From: Diplocloster modestus | GTDB taxonomy: Bacteria > Bacillota > Clostridia > Lachnospirales > Lachnospiraceae | Direction: 5' to 3' | DNA length: 64,000 bases | Assembly: GCF_019042245.1 (NCBI RefSeq) | Contig: NZ_JAHQCX010000002.1 | Location: forward strand, 307,593-371,592 | Shown: positions 25,878 to 34,295 of the stretch, one piece after another | Numbering within the stretch: the stretch's first letter is position 1 | Layout of the letters: the number at the start of each line of letters is the position of its first letter | Program-made: the position numbers and the translations under genes | Notes under the pieces: generated by a model | Seen by the model: only the letters and a program-made list of their open reading frames with translations | Told to the model about the DNA's origin: nothing | The model's database searches: none

Positions 25878-27620
25878 TTAATTCACACTTCTCTTCACAT
25901 AGCTGGTGTGCAGAATCTCATGGGCCTTATGGCTTCCGGGTTCTCCCAGGTACTCCGCGTACAGCTGTTTGATGGCCGGATTCTCATGGGATTTCCGAAT
26001 GGGTTTTCCCGCATCCGCGTCGTACAGAACCTTCGCTCGAAGCTTGCGGATATCGGTAAAGTTCCGAACAGACGCAGGCTGCTGGGGCTGTCCGCCGCCG
26101 TTTACACAGCCGCCGGGGCATCCCATAATTTCGATGAAGTGGTAATCCGCTTCCCCGTTTTTCACTTTCGTCAGCAGTTCCCTGGCATTGCCAAGACCGG
26201 AAGCTACCGCGACCTTAACATCCATGCCCGCTACGTTGTAAGTAGCTTCCTTGATTCCCTTCGTTCCACGAACATCCGTAAAATCTACGGATGCCAGTTC
26301 CTCGCCGGTCAGTGTCTCCACCGCGGTACGAAGAGCTGCTTCCATAACACCGCCGGTTGCGCCGAAAATCACGGCTGCGCCTGTGGATAATCCCAAAGGC
26401 TCGTCGAAGTCCTCATCCGGCAGATCCAGGAAACGGATACCTGTACGTTCGATCATCCTGGCCAGCTCTCTGGTGGTGATGGCGATATCTACATCCGGAA
26501 CACCGGCTGCATCCTGGTCGTCACGGCCGATCTCGAACTTTTTAGCGGTACAGGGCATTACGCTGACCATAACGATGTCTTTCGGATCGATTCCCATCTT
26601 CTCCGCATAATAGGTCTTCGCGATGGCGCCGAACATCTGCTGTGGAGATTTGCAGGAGGAAAGATTCTCCGTCATATCGGGGAAATAATGTTCACAGTAT
26701 TTAATCCATCCCGGAGAACAGGAGGTAATCAGCGGCAGAACTCCGCCGTTTTGTACCCGATCCAGGAATTCATGGGCTTCTTCCATGATCGTCAGATCGG
26801 CGCTGAAGTCCGTATCAAACACTTTATCAAAGCCCAGACGGCGAAGGGATGCCGCCATCTTGCCCTCTACATTCGTACCGATCGGCAGGCCGAAGGCCTC
26901 TCCAAGAGCCGCACGGACCGCCGGAGCCGTCTGTACCAGCACATGCTTTTTGGGATCTGCAAGAGCTGCGAACACATCATCGGTAAAGTCTTTTTCCCTT
27001 AATGCTCCCGTAGGACATACGGCGATACACTGGCCGCAGGATACACAGCTGGTTTCCCCTAAGCCCATCTCAAACGCGGAACCGATGTTGGTAACAAAAC
27101 CACGCTCGTTGGCGCCGATCACGCCGATTCCCTGCACATTCGCGCAGACGGCCACGCAGCGGCGGCAAAGGATACATTTATTGTTGTCACGGATCATATG
27201 GGCGGCGGAATCATCGATATCGAAATCCTGCATTTCACCCTCATACATGTCCTCATTTTCCACCTTCAGGTCTTTACAGAGTTTCTGAAGTTCACAGTCA
27301 CCGCTGCGGACGCAGGAGAGACATTTTCTGTGATGGTTGGAAAGGATCAGCTCCAATGTTTTCTTTCTGGAATCCAGAACCTTGGGCGTGTTGGTCCACA
27401 CTTCCATTCCTTCATTGATCGGATATACACAGGAAGCAACCAGACTTCTTGCACCTTTTACTTCGCAGACACACATCCGGCATGCGCCAATTTCGTTGAT
27501 ATCCTTCAGGAAACAAAGAGTAGGAATCTCAATATTGGCAAGCCGGGCTGCTTCCAGAATGGTAGAGCCTGCAGGTGCTTTTACTTCTACACCATTTATT
27601 TTTAATGTAATATTTTCCAT
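25878..27620 (-). CDS. hydA: [FeFe]-hydrogenase catalytic subunit of the trimeric enzyme
   Basis: About 580 residues. Order: a [2Fe-2S] plant-ferredoxin-like domain (CRMCVCEVKG, about 35-65), a His-Cys 4Fe-4S cluster (HHRKCLSCVRSGDC), two 4Fe-4S clusters (CILCRRCVAVC, CVSCGQCIAVCP), then the H-cluster domain. Loops are ITSCSPGWI (298-306), VMPCTAKKFE (354-363) and EIMGCPGGCVNGGGQP near the C-terminus. The proton-relay cysteine of classic TSCCP is a serine here. Start at 27620 is preferred because GGAGG is eight bases upstream of MENITL. With HydB and HydC it should reversibly couple H2 to NAD(H) and ferredoxin (bifurcation). Last gene of its operon. Confidence 0.95.
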   Translation of the reverse strand: MENITLKINGVEVKAPAGSTILEAARLANIEIPTLCFLKDINEIGACRMCVCEVKGARSLVASCVYPINEGMEVWTNTPKVLDSRKKTLELILSNHHRKCLSCVRSGDCELQKLCKDLKVENEDMYEGEMQDFDIDDSAAHMIRDNNKCILCRRCVAVCANVQGIGVIGANERGFVTNIGSAFEMGLGETSCVSCGQCIAVCPTGALREKDFTDDVFAALADPKKHVLVQTAPAVRAALGEAFGLPIGTNVEGKMAASLRRLGFDKVFDTDFSADLTIMEEAHEFLDRVQNGGVLPLITSCSPGWIKYCEHYFPDMTENLSSCKSPQQMFGAIAKTYYAEKMGIDPKDIVMVSVMPCTAKKFEIGRDDQDAAGVPDVDIAITTRELARMIERTGIRFLDLPDEDFDEPLGLSTGAAVIFGATGGVMEAALRTAVETLTGEELASVDFTDVRGTKGIKEATYNVAGMDVKVAVASGLGNARELLTKVKNGEADYHFIEIMGCPGGCVNGGGQPQQPASVRNFTDIRKLRAKVLYDADAGKPIRKSHENPAIKQLYAEYLGEPGSHKAHEILHTSYVKRSVN

Positions 27621-27634
27621 TTTTGAATCCTCCA

Positions 27635-29422
27635 TTACTCTTTATAGATAGCGCCGAAGCGGCATTTTTCCATACATGCTCCACATTTTACGCACTTGCT
27701 CTGATCGATTGCGTGAGGTTCTTTGACCACGCCGATGATCGCATTGTTCGGACATGTTCTGGCACAAAGTGTACATCCCTTACATTTATCCGCATCGATC
27801 TTGTAGGACAACAGCGCCTTACAGACACCAGCCGGACATTTCTTATCCACAACGTGGGCAATATATTCATCCTTGAAATAACGAAGCGTGGATAATACCG
27901 GGTTGGGAGCCGTCTGTCCCAGACCGCAAAGGGCATTCTCTTTGATGTAGTAACAGAGTTCTTCCATCTTGTCCAGATCTTCCAGGGTGCCCTGGCCTTT
28001 GGTGATCTTATCTAACATCTCATAGAGACGTTTGGTTCCGATCCGGCAGGGGGTACATTTCCCACAGGATTCATCTACGGTGAACTCCAGGAAGAATTTG
28101 GCGATATCGACCATACAGTTGTCTTCATCCATAACGATCAGACCACCGGAACCCATCATGGAGCCGATGCTTATCAGGTTGTCATAATCAATCGGAATAT
28201 CAAAATGTTCCGGAGGGATACATCCGCCGGAAGGTCCGCCGGTCTGCGCCGCCTTGAACTTCTTGCCGCCGGGGATTCCGCCGCCGATCTCTTCCACCAC
28301 TTCACGAAGCGTAGTTCCCATGGGGATCTCCACCAGACCGGTGTTATTGATCTTTCCGCCCAGGGCGAATACTTTCGTTCCTTTGGACTTCTCGGTTCCC
28401 ATGGAAGCGAACCATTCCGGTCCGTGCAGGATGATCTGAGGGATATTGGCATAGGTCTCTACATTGTTCAGAATCGTCGGTTTCGCAAACAGACCCTTCA
28501 GTGCCGGGAAAGGAGGCCTGCATCTGGGTTCACCGCGGTTTCCTTCGATGGAAACCATCAGCGCGGTCTCTTCCCCACATACGAAAGCTCCTGCGCCGAG
28601 CCTAAGATCAATATCAAAGCAGAAATCCGTTCCGAAGATATTCTTGCCCAGCAGACCATATTCTCTGGCCTGGTTGATGGCAATGTTCAGACGTTCTACA
28701 GCGATAGGATATTCCGCACGCACATATATGTAACCCTGGGTCGCACCAATGGTATAGCCAGCGATCGCCATAGCTTCCAGCACTACATGCGGGTCGCCCT
28801 CCAGAACCGAACGGTCCATGAAGGCACCGGGATCACCTTCATCGGCGTTACAACAGACATATTTTTGATCGGCATCGTTAGCCTTAGCCAGCGCCCATTT
28901 TCTTCCGGTAGGGAAGCCGGCTCCGCCGCGGCCTCTCAAACCGCTGTCCAGCAGGACATTTATCACATCATCGGGAGTCATCTCTGTCAGCACCTTGCCC
29001 AGAGCTTCGTATCCGCCGGTTCCGATGTATTCGTCGATATTTTCAGGATTGATGACACCACAGTTTCTCAGTGCGATTCTGTGCTGTTTCTTATAGAAAT
29101 CCGTATCATTTAATGCGGTTACTCCATGGTCCGTTACCGTCTCATCATACAGAAGTCTGGTAACAACTCTTCCTTTTAACAGATGTTCCTCTACGATTTC
29201 GGGAATATCCTCTGCCTTTACCATTGCATAAAATGCTGCTTCCGGGTATACGATCATGATCGGTCCCAAAGCACACAGGCCGTGGCATCCGGTCTTTACA
29301 ACAGCCACTTCGTTTTCCAGGCCTTTATTCTTAATTTCTTCCTCTAGTGTCGTGATGATTTTTTCACTTCCGGAGGAAGTGCATCCGGTTCCACCACAAA
29401 CCAATACGTGTGAACGATACAT
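27635..29422 (-). CDS. hydB: NuoF-like flavin subunit of the trimeric hydrogenase
   Basis: About 595 residues. An N-terminal thioredoxin-like [2Fe-2S] domain (VCGGTGCTSSGS, KTGCHGLCALGP) precedes the NuoF core with FMN/NADH-binding GRGGAGFPTGRKW and NADEGDPGAFMDRS. The 4Fe-4S motif ESCGKCTPCRIGTKRLYE follows, and two C-terminal 4Fe-4S ferredoxin motifs (CKGCTLCARTCP, CVKCGACMEKC). It oxidises or reduces NAD(H) and is the site where electrons are thought to split in bifurcating hydrogenases. ATG at 29422 is favoured; a GTG two codons earlier is close to the AGGAGG. It is 14 bases upstream of hydA. Confidence 0.95.
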   Translation of the reverse strand: MYRSHVLVCGGTGCTSSGSEKIITTLEEEIKNKGLENEVAVVKTGCHGLCALGPIMIVYPEAAFYAMVKAEDIPEIVEEHLLKGRVVTRLLYDETVTDHGVTALNDTDFYKKQHRIALRNCGVINPENIDEYIGTGGYEALGKVLTEMTPDDVINVLLDSGLRGRGGAGFPTGRKWALAKANDADQKYVCCNADEGDPGAFMDRSVLEGDPHVVLEAMAIAGYTIGATQGYIYVRAEYPIAVERLNIAINQAREYGLLGKNIFGTDFCFDIDLRLGAGAFVCGEETALMVSIEGNRGEPRCRPPFPALKGLFAKPTILNNVETYANIPQIILHGPEWFASMGTEKSKGTKVFALGGKINNTGLVEIPMGTTLREVVEEIGGGIPGGKKFKAAQTGGPSGGCIPPEHFDIPIDYDNLISIGSMMGSGGLIVMDEDNCMVDIAKFFLEFTVDESCGKCTPCRIGTKRLYEMLDKITKGQGTLEDLDKMEELCYYIKENALCGLGQTAPNPVLSTLRYFKDEYIAHVVDKKCPAGVCKALLSYKIDADKCKGCTLCARTCPNNAIIGVVKEPHAIDQSKCVKCGACMEKCRFGAIYKE

Positions 29423-29436
29423 AGTCACTGACCCTC

Positions 29437-29811
29437 CTATTTAATATTTTCAGCGTTCAAAGTATATTTCTGTACAACCTGACCACGGATCAGATGTTTT
29501 TCGAATACTTCCAGAGCTTTCTCCGGATTCATCTTCACATAAGTCACTTTATCCTTACCGGGTTCCATTACTTCTACGATCGGCTCATACTGGCACAGAC
29601 CGATACATCCTGTCTGGGTTACCGCTACATTATCCAGATGTCTTTCCTGAACCGCGTCGGAAAGTGTGGTTAATACCGGTCTCGCACCGCTGGCGATACC
29701 GCAGGTTGCCATACCCACCACTACTCTGGTCTGGCTTGAGTCCTCTGAGCGAAGACCGACCTGTCCCTGCATTCTCTCACGGATTGCTTTCAATTCTTCC
29801 AAAGACTTCAT
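29437..29811 (-). CDS. Thioredoxin-like [2Fe-2S] ferredoxin
   Basis: A 124-residue protein with the cysteine pattern ATCGIASGA and QTGCIGLCQYEP, the two halves of a thioredoxin-fold [2Fe-2S] site like the N-terminus of NuoF-type subunits. Such a stand-alone protein is common in clostridial hydABC operons and may deliver electrons or help assembly. Its ATG overlaps the stop of the HATPase gene by four bases, and GGAGG lies inside the HATPase end. Confidence 0.88.
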   Translation of the reverse strand: MKSLEELKAIRERMQGQVGLRSEDSSQTRVVVGMATCGIASGARPVLTTLSDAVQERHLDNVAVTQTGCIGLCQYEPIVEVMEPGKDKVTYVKMNPEKALEVFEKHLIRGQVVQKYTLNAENIK

Positions 29812-30365
29812 ATCGAGATCCCTCCATCTGTCTCTTTTTTGTTTTCCGTTAAATATTCCTTAATATATGCGGATACCTCCGGTTCATCAAAGGGTACATC
29901 CCCCAGGATCTCCCGAAATTCTCTGGTATCCAGCGTAAAACTTCTGCCGTCCACTTCATATGTATATCGAAAATCCATATCTTTATGAAATATAATAAGT
30001 GTGTGAATCGTACTGGTCATATCCCCCAGGGGCATTCTGTCAATATGGGACAATCCAAATACTGCTGTTACGCATGTCCCGGCTCCGGGCTTCGATTCTA
30101 TGGAAAAATCTCCGCCGGCAGCCAATGCCGCCATCTTAAAAAACGGAACTCCCAGGCCGACCTTACGGGTCGTTCGGGTTGTAAAAAACGGGTCTTCCAC
30201 ATGGGCCAGCTGCTCCGCTGTCATTCCGCAGCCATCATCCTTGATCTTAATAACCAGAGTATCTGCCTTAGTATCCGCCGCTACGGATATCTCCACCAGC
30301 GATGCTTTCGCTCTGGTAGAATTCTCGGCCACATCCAACACATTCAGTGAAATTTCAGGCATCAT
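29808..30365 (-). CDS. GHKL (HATPase_c) ATP-binding protein in the hydrogenase operon
   Basis: A 185-residue stand-alone ATPase domain. The N-box region is LNVLDVAENSTRA, G1 box KDDGCGMT, and the lid/G2 region RTTRKVGLGVPFF; no phospho-acceptor histidine domain is attached. Residues 120-185 form a C-terminal extension not part of the usual fold. Only three bases separate it from hydC and it has no strong ribosome site, so it is probably translated by coupling. Likely a regulatory kinase or anti-sigma-type factor; its target is unknown. Confidence 0.87.
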   Translation of the reverse strand: MMPEISLNVLDVAENSTRAKASLVEISVAADTKADTLVIKIKDDGCGMTAEQLAHVEDPFFTTRTTRKVGLGVPFFKMAALAAGGDFSIESKPGAGTCVTAVFGLSHIDRMPLGDMTSTIHTLIIFHKDMDFRYTYEVDGRSFTLDTREFREILGDVPFDEPEVSAYIKEYLTENKKETDGGISI

Positions 30366-30368
30366 AGG

Positions 30369-30863
30369 CTATTCGTATTTAGCCAGAATGTCATCGATGT
30401 CATCCACTGTTAATCTTCCGTAAACCTCACCGTTGATCATCATAACAGGTGCCAGACCACAGGCGCCCACACACCGGCATGCATCCAGCGAAAAACGTCC
30501 GTCCGGAGTACATTCTCCACCGACAATACCTAACTTCTCCATCAATTTATTGTAAATATCACCGGAGCCCTTCACATAACAGGCTGTTCCAAGACAGACA
30601 GAAATCTGATATTTACCTTTGGGATTGAGGGAAAATTGAGAATAGAAAGTCGCAACACCATAGATCTTCTCCAGGGGAAGCCCTGTTTCATTAGAAATGA
30701 TGGTCTGAACTTCAATCGGCAGATAGCCATAGATATCCTGCGCTTTTTGCAGAATCGGCATCAAAGAACCTTTTTCGTCTTTGTGCTCGGCAATGACTTT
30801 TAACAGGTCCGCTTCCTGCTCCTTCGTTCCCTGAAACGGAACGGTTTGCTTTTTGGCACTCAT
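30369..30863 (-). CDS. hydC: NuoE-like [2Fe-2S] subunit of the trimeric hydrogenase
   Basis: A 164-residue NuoE/HoxE-type protein. The four cluster cysteines are visible in CLGTACYVKGSG and ACRCVGACGLAPVMMING. The helical N-terminus (LLKVIAEHKDEKGSLMPILQ) and YGVATFYSQFSLNPKGKY are family hallmarks. First gene of the hydC-HATPase-[2Fe-2S]-hydB-hydA operon, with AAGGAGG upstream. Confidence 0.95.
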   Translation of the reverse strand: MSAKKQTVPFQGTKEQEADLLKVIAEHKDEKGSLMPILQKAQDIYGYLPIEVQTIISNETGLPLEKIYGVATFYSQFSLNPKGKYQISVCLGTACYVKGSGDIYNKLMEKLGIVGGECTPDGRFSLDACRCVGACGLAPVMMINGEVYGRLTVDDIDDILAKYE

Positions 30864-30904
30864 CTAAAAACCTCCTTGTAATTAAACCTATAAGTATGAC
30901 TATT

Positions 30905-30933
30905 TTATCACAAGTCCGTTAAAAAATCTACAA
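30905..30933 (-). promoter_or_regulatory. Predicted promoter of the hydC operon
   Basis: On the minus strand TTGTAG, 17-base spacer, TGATAA, about 40 bases upstream of the hydC start. No clear Rex-type operator (TTGTTAA-N6-TTAACAA) was found around it. Confidence 0.55.
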
Positions 30934-31175
30934 ATAATTCCATTTTTCACACTAAATTAGCCGAGGGCGGATTAAGTGCTGTTGTGAAATTTACATAAAT
31001 CAGTAGGTTTGAATATGGGGCCGGAGCGGGCAGCGGAAAGGGCGGCCTCCGGATGGGGGAAACCAAAGTAACGGGCGCCAAATCGCTTCGGCTGTGCCTA
31101 AGAACGGTATCTAAGCTTTGCCTGCTATGGTTTTGTATACTGGATTTAAAAAATAATTGTTTTCCTATACTCATT
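30934..31175. other. Divergent intergenic region, no gene seen
   Basis: Between the hydC promoter and the repeat cluster. It changes from AT-rich to a GC-rich patch around 31015-31080 and back. No convincing reading frame, terminator or known riboswitch was recognised. Confidence 0.4.
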
Positions 31176-31289
31176 TTTAAATAGAAATTTTCAAATACTG
31201 TTGGGATTAGATCATTTTTTCACGAAGCTGCTTTCTATTAGATCTCTTTCTTCTTATTCTCTTTCTTCTTATTTAAATAGAAATTTTCA
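31176..31289. repeat. Direct repeat pair and 15-bp tandem duplication
   Basis: TTTAAATAGAAATTTTCA occurs at 31176-31193 and again at 31272-31289. Between them CTCTTTCTTCTTATT is repeated in tandem (31244-31258, 31259-31273). The AT-rich repeats stand just outside the large hairpin element and may mark an insertion or slippage history. Confidence 0.75.
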
Positions 31290-31333
31290 CAGCTCGCCAA
31301 ACAAACACAACTACTCAGCTTTCCCCAAAGCAG

Positions 31334-31662
31334 GGAGTCCCTCTGGGGGGCGGGATGGGATCCTCCTGTTTGGGGAGGCGGGGCGGGCACCTGTCCTTTG
31401 GCGGACATAGGGCGGCTGTGCTGCTGCTTAGTGAAATCCAGGCCGCAGATTCAGGATGCACGGCGGACTTCACGTCCGACGGGCAAGGGCCGCTGAACCG
31501 GGAACGCCTCATGCGTTCCTGGTGAATAGGCCCGGTTCCTGAATCTGCGGCCTGGATTCCACTTAGCAGCAGCCAGCATACAGCCCTCCCCCCGTCAAAG
31601 GACAGGTGCCCGCCCCGCCTCCTCAAACAGGAGGATCCCATCCCGCCCCCCAGAGGGACTCC
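31334..31662. repeat. Very long inverted repeat with branched centre
   Basis: Arms 31334-31455 and 31538-31662 are near-perfect complements (about 122 and 125 bases, a few mismatches and small gaps). The 82-base centre holds two further hairpins: CGGAC/GTCCG (31464-31478) and GAACCGGG/CCCGGTTC (31495-31538) enclosing GGAACGC/GCGTTCC. The folded RNA would be a long stem crowned by a branched top. It lies in the divergent region between the hydrogenase operon and its putative regulatory operon. Frames within it mirror the palindrome and do not look like genes. Confidence 0.88.
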
Positions 31663-31699
31663 AGGCCCCACCGAAAGCCTCCCCCCCTATACATTAAGG

Positions 31700-31728
31700 T
31701 TGAATGTCAACCCGATAAATGTTAAACT
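31700..31728 (+). promoter_or_regulatory. Predicted promoter of the DRTGG-HATPase-hydrogenase-like operon
   Basis: TTGAAT, 17-base spacer, TAAACT, 38 bases upstream of the TTG start. GTTGA-N3-TCAAC symmetry overlaps the -35 region and may be an operator. Confidence 0.45.
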
Positions 31729-31765
31729 GGGGATATCTTATACAGTTAGTAAAGGGGGTTTTTAA

Positions 31766-32122
31766 TTGAAAATAAGAGATATTCAAGGCTTGCTGGAAGC
31801 TAAGCTGATGGTAGATGGCGGTAATATGGATCTGGATATCCATTACGCCTGCGGCGCGGATATGATGAGCGATGTGCTGGCTTATCTGCATGAGCATTCT
31901 ATCCTGCTGACAGGGCTGTGTAACCCGCAGGTGGTGCGCACCGCGGAAATGATGGATATTGAGTGTATCGTGTTTGTCCGTGGGAAACAGCCGGATGAAA
32001 ATATGAAGTCCATGGCAAAGGAACGCAATCTCACTTTGATGGTATCCGATTACCGCATGTTCACTGCCTGCGGTAAACTGTATGAGCAGGGGATGCGCGG
32101 AGGTGATGTGCGTGGACGATAA
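31766..32122 (+). CDS. DRTGG-domain protein, hydrogenase-linked (first copy)
   Basis: A 118-residue single-domain protein beginning at a TTG with AAAGGGGG seven bases upstream. The segment LMVDGGNMDLDIHYACGADMMSDVLAY and LLTGLCNPQVVRTAEMMDI fits small DRTGG-type proteins found with [FeFe]-hydrogenase regulatory genes. Biochemical role is unknown; DRTGG domains elsewhere accompany CBS and regulatory modules. Overlaps the next gene. A related small protein is encoded at 33948-34295. Confidence 0.8.
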   Translation: MKIRDIQGLLEAKLMVDGGNMDLDIHYACGADMMSDVLAYLHEHSILLTGLCNPQVVRTAEMMDIECIVFVRGKQPDENMKSMAKERNLTLMVSDYRMFTACGKLYEQGMRGGDVRGR

Positions 32123-32534
32123 AATTATATTGCACTATGAGGTCTCCGGGGATGATTTTACCAGGGCCGGGGAAGCCAGCAGCGATGTTAAGAATAAATT
32201 AAAACAGATGGATGTCAGCCCAGAGGCGATTCGAAAGGTTGCTATTGCCATGTATGAAGGTGAGATCAATATGGTGATCCACGCATACGGCGGTAATATT
32301 ACCGTAGAGATCTCTCCGGAAGAGATCTTGATGGTACTTAAGGATACCGGTCCCGGTATTCCGGATGTAGGTCTGGCTATGCAGGAAGGTTATTCTACCG
32401 CTAAGGAAGAAATCCGTTCTCTGGGGTTTGGCGCCGGTATGGGACTCCCTAATATGAAGAAATATTCCGACACGATGAAAATTGATACCATCGTGGGTGT
32501 CGGTACTACAATCACGATGACGGTTGCTATGTGA
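32112..32534 (+). CDS. RsbW-like anti-sigma/serine kinase ATPase domain
   Basis: About 140 residues. N-box VAIAMYEGEINMVIHAYG, G1 box LKDTGPGIPDV and G2 LGFGAGMGLPNMKKYSD define a GHKL kinase of the RsbW/SpoIIAB type. GTG at 32112 is chosen, eight bases after GGAGG; an ATG two codons earlier is too close to it. It overlaps the DRTGG gene by 11 bases. In partner switching such a kinase binds a sigma factor or phosphorylates a STAS protein, opposed by a SpoIIE phosphatase; one of those is encoded at 22423-23586. Confidence 0.88.
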   Translation: MDDKIILHYEVSGDDFTRAGEASSDVKNKLKQMDVSPEAIRKVAIAMYEGEINMVIHAYGGNITVEISPEEILMVLKDTGPGIPDVGLAMQEGYSTAKEEIRSLGFGAGMGLPNMKKYSDTMKIDTIVGVGTTITMTVAM

Positions 32535-32554
32535 CCGGAAAAGAAGGTGTATTC

Positions 32555-33970
32555 ATGGATAAATTTTATCATTCCGTGCGTCTGCAGCAGGATTTGTGCA
32601 AGGGTTGTATCAACTGTATTAAACGCTGTCCCACTTCGGCCATCCGGGTGAGGAACGGTAAAGCCCGGATTACCAGCAAATTCTGCATCGACTGCGGAGA
32701 ATGCATCCGCATCTGCCCTCACCATGCGAAGGTGGCGACTTATGACCACCTGGATGCTTTGAAACAATACAAATATACGGTAATCCTGCCGGCTCCCTCC
32801 TTGTATGCCCAATTTAATAATCTGGACGATACGAATATCGTGCTGACCGCGCTTTTAATGCTGGGGTTTGATGACGTCTATGAAGTCAGCGGCGCCGCAG
32901 AGCTGGTATCCGAGGAATCCCGTACCTATATCAGAGAACATATGGATAACTGGCCTTATATCAGCACCGCCTGTCCCTCGGTGGTACGCCTGATCCGGGT
33001 CCGTTTTCCGAATCTGCTGAGTCATCTGCTGCCGGTGAAGCCGCCGGTGGAGGTGGCCGCGCAGCTGGCCCGGAAGAAAGCCATGAAACTGACCGGTTAT
33101 AAGCCGGAGGAGATCGGCGTGTTCTTCCTGTCTCCCTGCCCTTCGAAGGTGACGTATTCCAAGACACCGCTTGGTGTGGAAAAAAGCGAGATTGATCATG
33201 TGCTGGCAATCAAGGAAATCTATCCCCTGATGCTGCCCCTGATGAAAGAGGCGCAGCGAAGCCCCAAACAGCTGTCGATCTCCGGTAAGATCGGTATCGG
33301 CTGGGGGGGCAGCGGGGGAGAAGCCAGCGGCCTGATCAGTGATAATTATCTGGCGGCCGACGGGATAGAGAATGTGATCCAAGTACTGGAGGATCTGGAG
33401 GATGAAAAGCTTCCGAACCTGCAGTTTATCGAGCTGGATGCCTGTGCAGGCGGCTGTGTCGGCGGGGTCCTGACCGTGGAGAATCCCTATGTGGCGGCGG
33501 TTAAATTAAAGAAACTGCGCAAGTATATGCCGGTTTCCTGCAATCATCTGGGGGATGAGCCGGCGGAAAATCTGTATCTCACCCAGGATATCAACTATGA
33601 GCCTGTGTTCCGTCTTGGGAATGATTTAAAGAGCAGCATCCTGAAAATGAATCAGGTGGAGCGGCTCTGTCAGAAATTCCCGGGGTTGGACTGCGGTTCC
33701 TGCGGGGCTCCGACCTGTAAGGCTCTGGCTGAGGATATCGTCCGGGGCGAGGCGAAAGAAAATGATTGTATCTATCTGTTCAGGCAGGATATCCATGAGC
33801 TCTCCGATGAGATCGCCGCGATTACGAATTCTCTGTTAAACGGCGACGGCGATGGAAAAGCCGGCATCCATATGCTCCAGGATTATATTCACGATTTTTC
33901 CAGCCGTATGGCCAGGCTGGACCCTTTGACGCAAAAGGAGAATGATGATGACAGTACAAGACCTGATTAA
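32555..33970 (+). CDS. Second sensory [FeFe]-hydrogenase homologue, no PAS domain
   Basis: About 471 residues. Two 4Fe-4S motifs (CKGCINCIKRC at 15-25, CIDCGECIRIC at 44-54), an H-cluster-like domain, and a C-terminal 4Fe-4S domain (DCGSCGAPTCKAL, about 379-391). H-cluster loops are strongly altered: STACPSVVR, LSPCPSKVTYSK and ELDACAGGCVGGV. All four cysteines that hold the cluster persist, but the lysine/glutamate set and the GGGxP end are degenerate, so turnover is unlikely. ATG at 32555 (GAAGGTG upstream) is favoured over a GTG at 32531. It lacks the PAS domain of the first homologue. Probably a redox or H2/CO-sensing subunit working with the adjacent kinase. Confidence 0.9.
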   Translation: MDKFYHSVRLQQDLCKGCINCIKRCPTSAIRVRNGKARITSKFCIDCGECIRICPHHAKVATYDHLDALKQYKYTVILPAPSLYAQFNNLDDTNIVLTALLMLGFDDVYEVSGAAELVSEESRTYIREHMDNWPYISTACPSVVRLIRVRFPNLLSHLLPVKPPVEVAAQLARKKAMKLTGYKPEEIGVFFLSPCPSKVTYSKTPLGVEKSEIDHVLAIKEIYPLMLPLMKEAQRSPKQLSISGKIGIGWGGSGGEASGLISDNYLAADGIENVIQVLEDLEDEKLPNLQFIELDACAGGCVGGVLTVENPYVAAVKLKKLRKYMPVSCNHLGDEPAENLYLTQDINYEPVFRLGNDLKSSILKMNQVERLCQKFPGLDCGSCGAPTCKALAEDIVRGEAKENDCIYLFRQDIHELSDEIAAITNSLLNGDGDGKAGIHMLQDYIHDFSSRMARLDPLTQKENDDDSTRPD

Positions 33971-34295
33971 TACGAACCGTTTTACAGTCATAAACGCCGG
34001 AGATCATCCGGAGCGTGAAATAACCAAACCCTTCTGCTGCGATCTGCTCAGTGTTGCCATGAGCAGGGCGCCCGAAGGCTGTGCCTGGGTAACTGTGATG
34101 GGGAACATGAATACCCTGGCTGTAGCGACACTCTCCGATTCCGCCTGCATTATCCTGGCGGAAGGTATGCTGCTGGATGAGGCGGCCGCGGCCAAAGCGA
34201 AGACACAGGGTGTCACGGTTCTTAGCACACAGGAGCCGGTATTTGAAACTGCCCTTATGATCTGCCGGCTGATCCATGGTGAATCTGTATTATGA
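33948..34295 (+). CDS. DRTGG-domain protein, hydrogenase-linked (second copy)
   Basis: About 115 residues (MTVQDLINTNRFTVINAG). Three ATG codons stand in a row; 33948 is seven bases from GGAG and is preferred. Core VTVMGNMNTLAVATLSDSACIILAEG parallels the protein at 31766. It overlaps the end of the hydrogenase-like gene and the start of the PHP gene, so translation is coupled. Function unknown beyond membership in the same small family. Confidence 0.8.
   Translation: MTVQDLINTNRFTVINAGDHPEREITKPFCCDLLSVAMSRAPEGCAWVTVMGNMNTLAVATLSDSACIILAEGMLLDEAAAAKAKTQGVTVLSTQEPVFETALMICRLIHGESVL

Noticed and set aside
25608..26390. Plus-strand frame of 260 codons opposite the end of hydA
   Set aside because: It starts inside the long hairpin and runs antisense to the hydA cluster motifs; composition is a mirror of the real gene and there is no ribosome site.
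23762..28733. Plus-strand frames of about 300 codons opposite the sensory hydrogenase and hydB
   Set aside because: Antisense to genes with clear cluster and flavin motifs; no start signals.
31315..31671. 118-codon frame within the large inverted repeat
   Set aside because: Its two halves mirror each other because of the palindrome; repeated PPRL/GGGM-type sequence is not protein-like.
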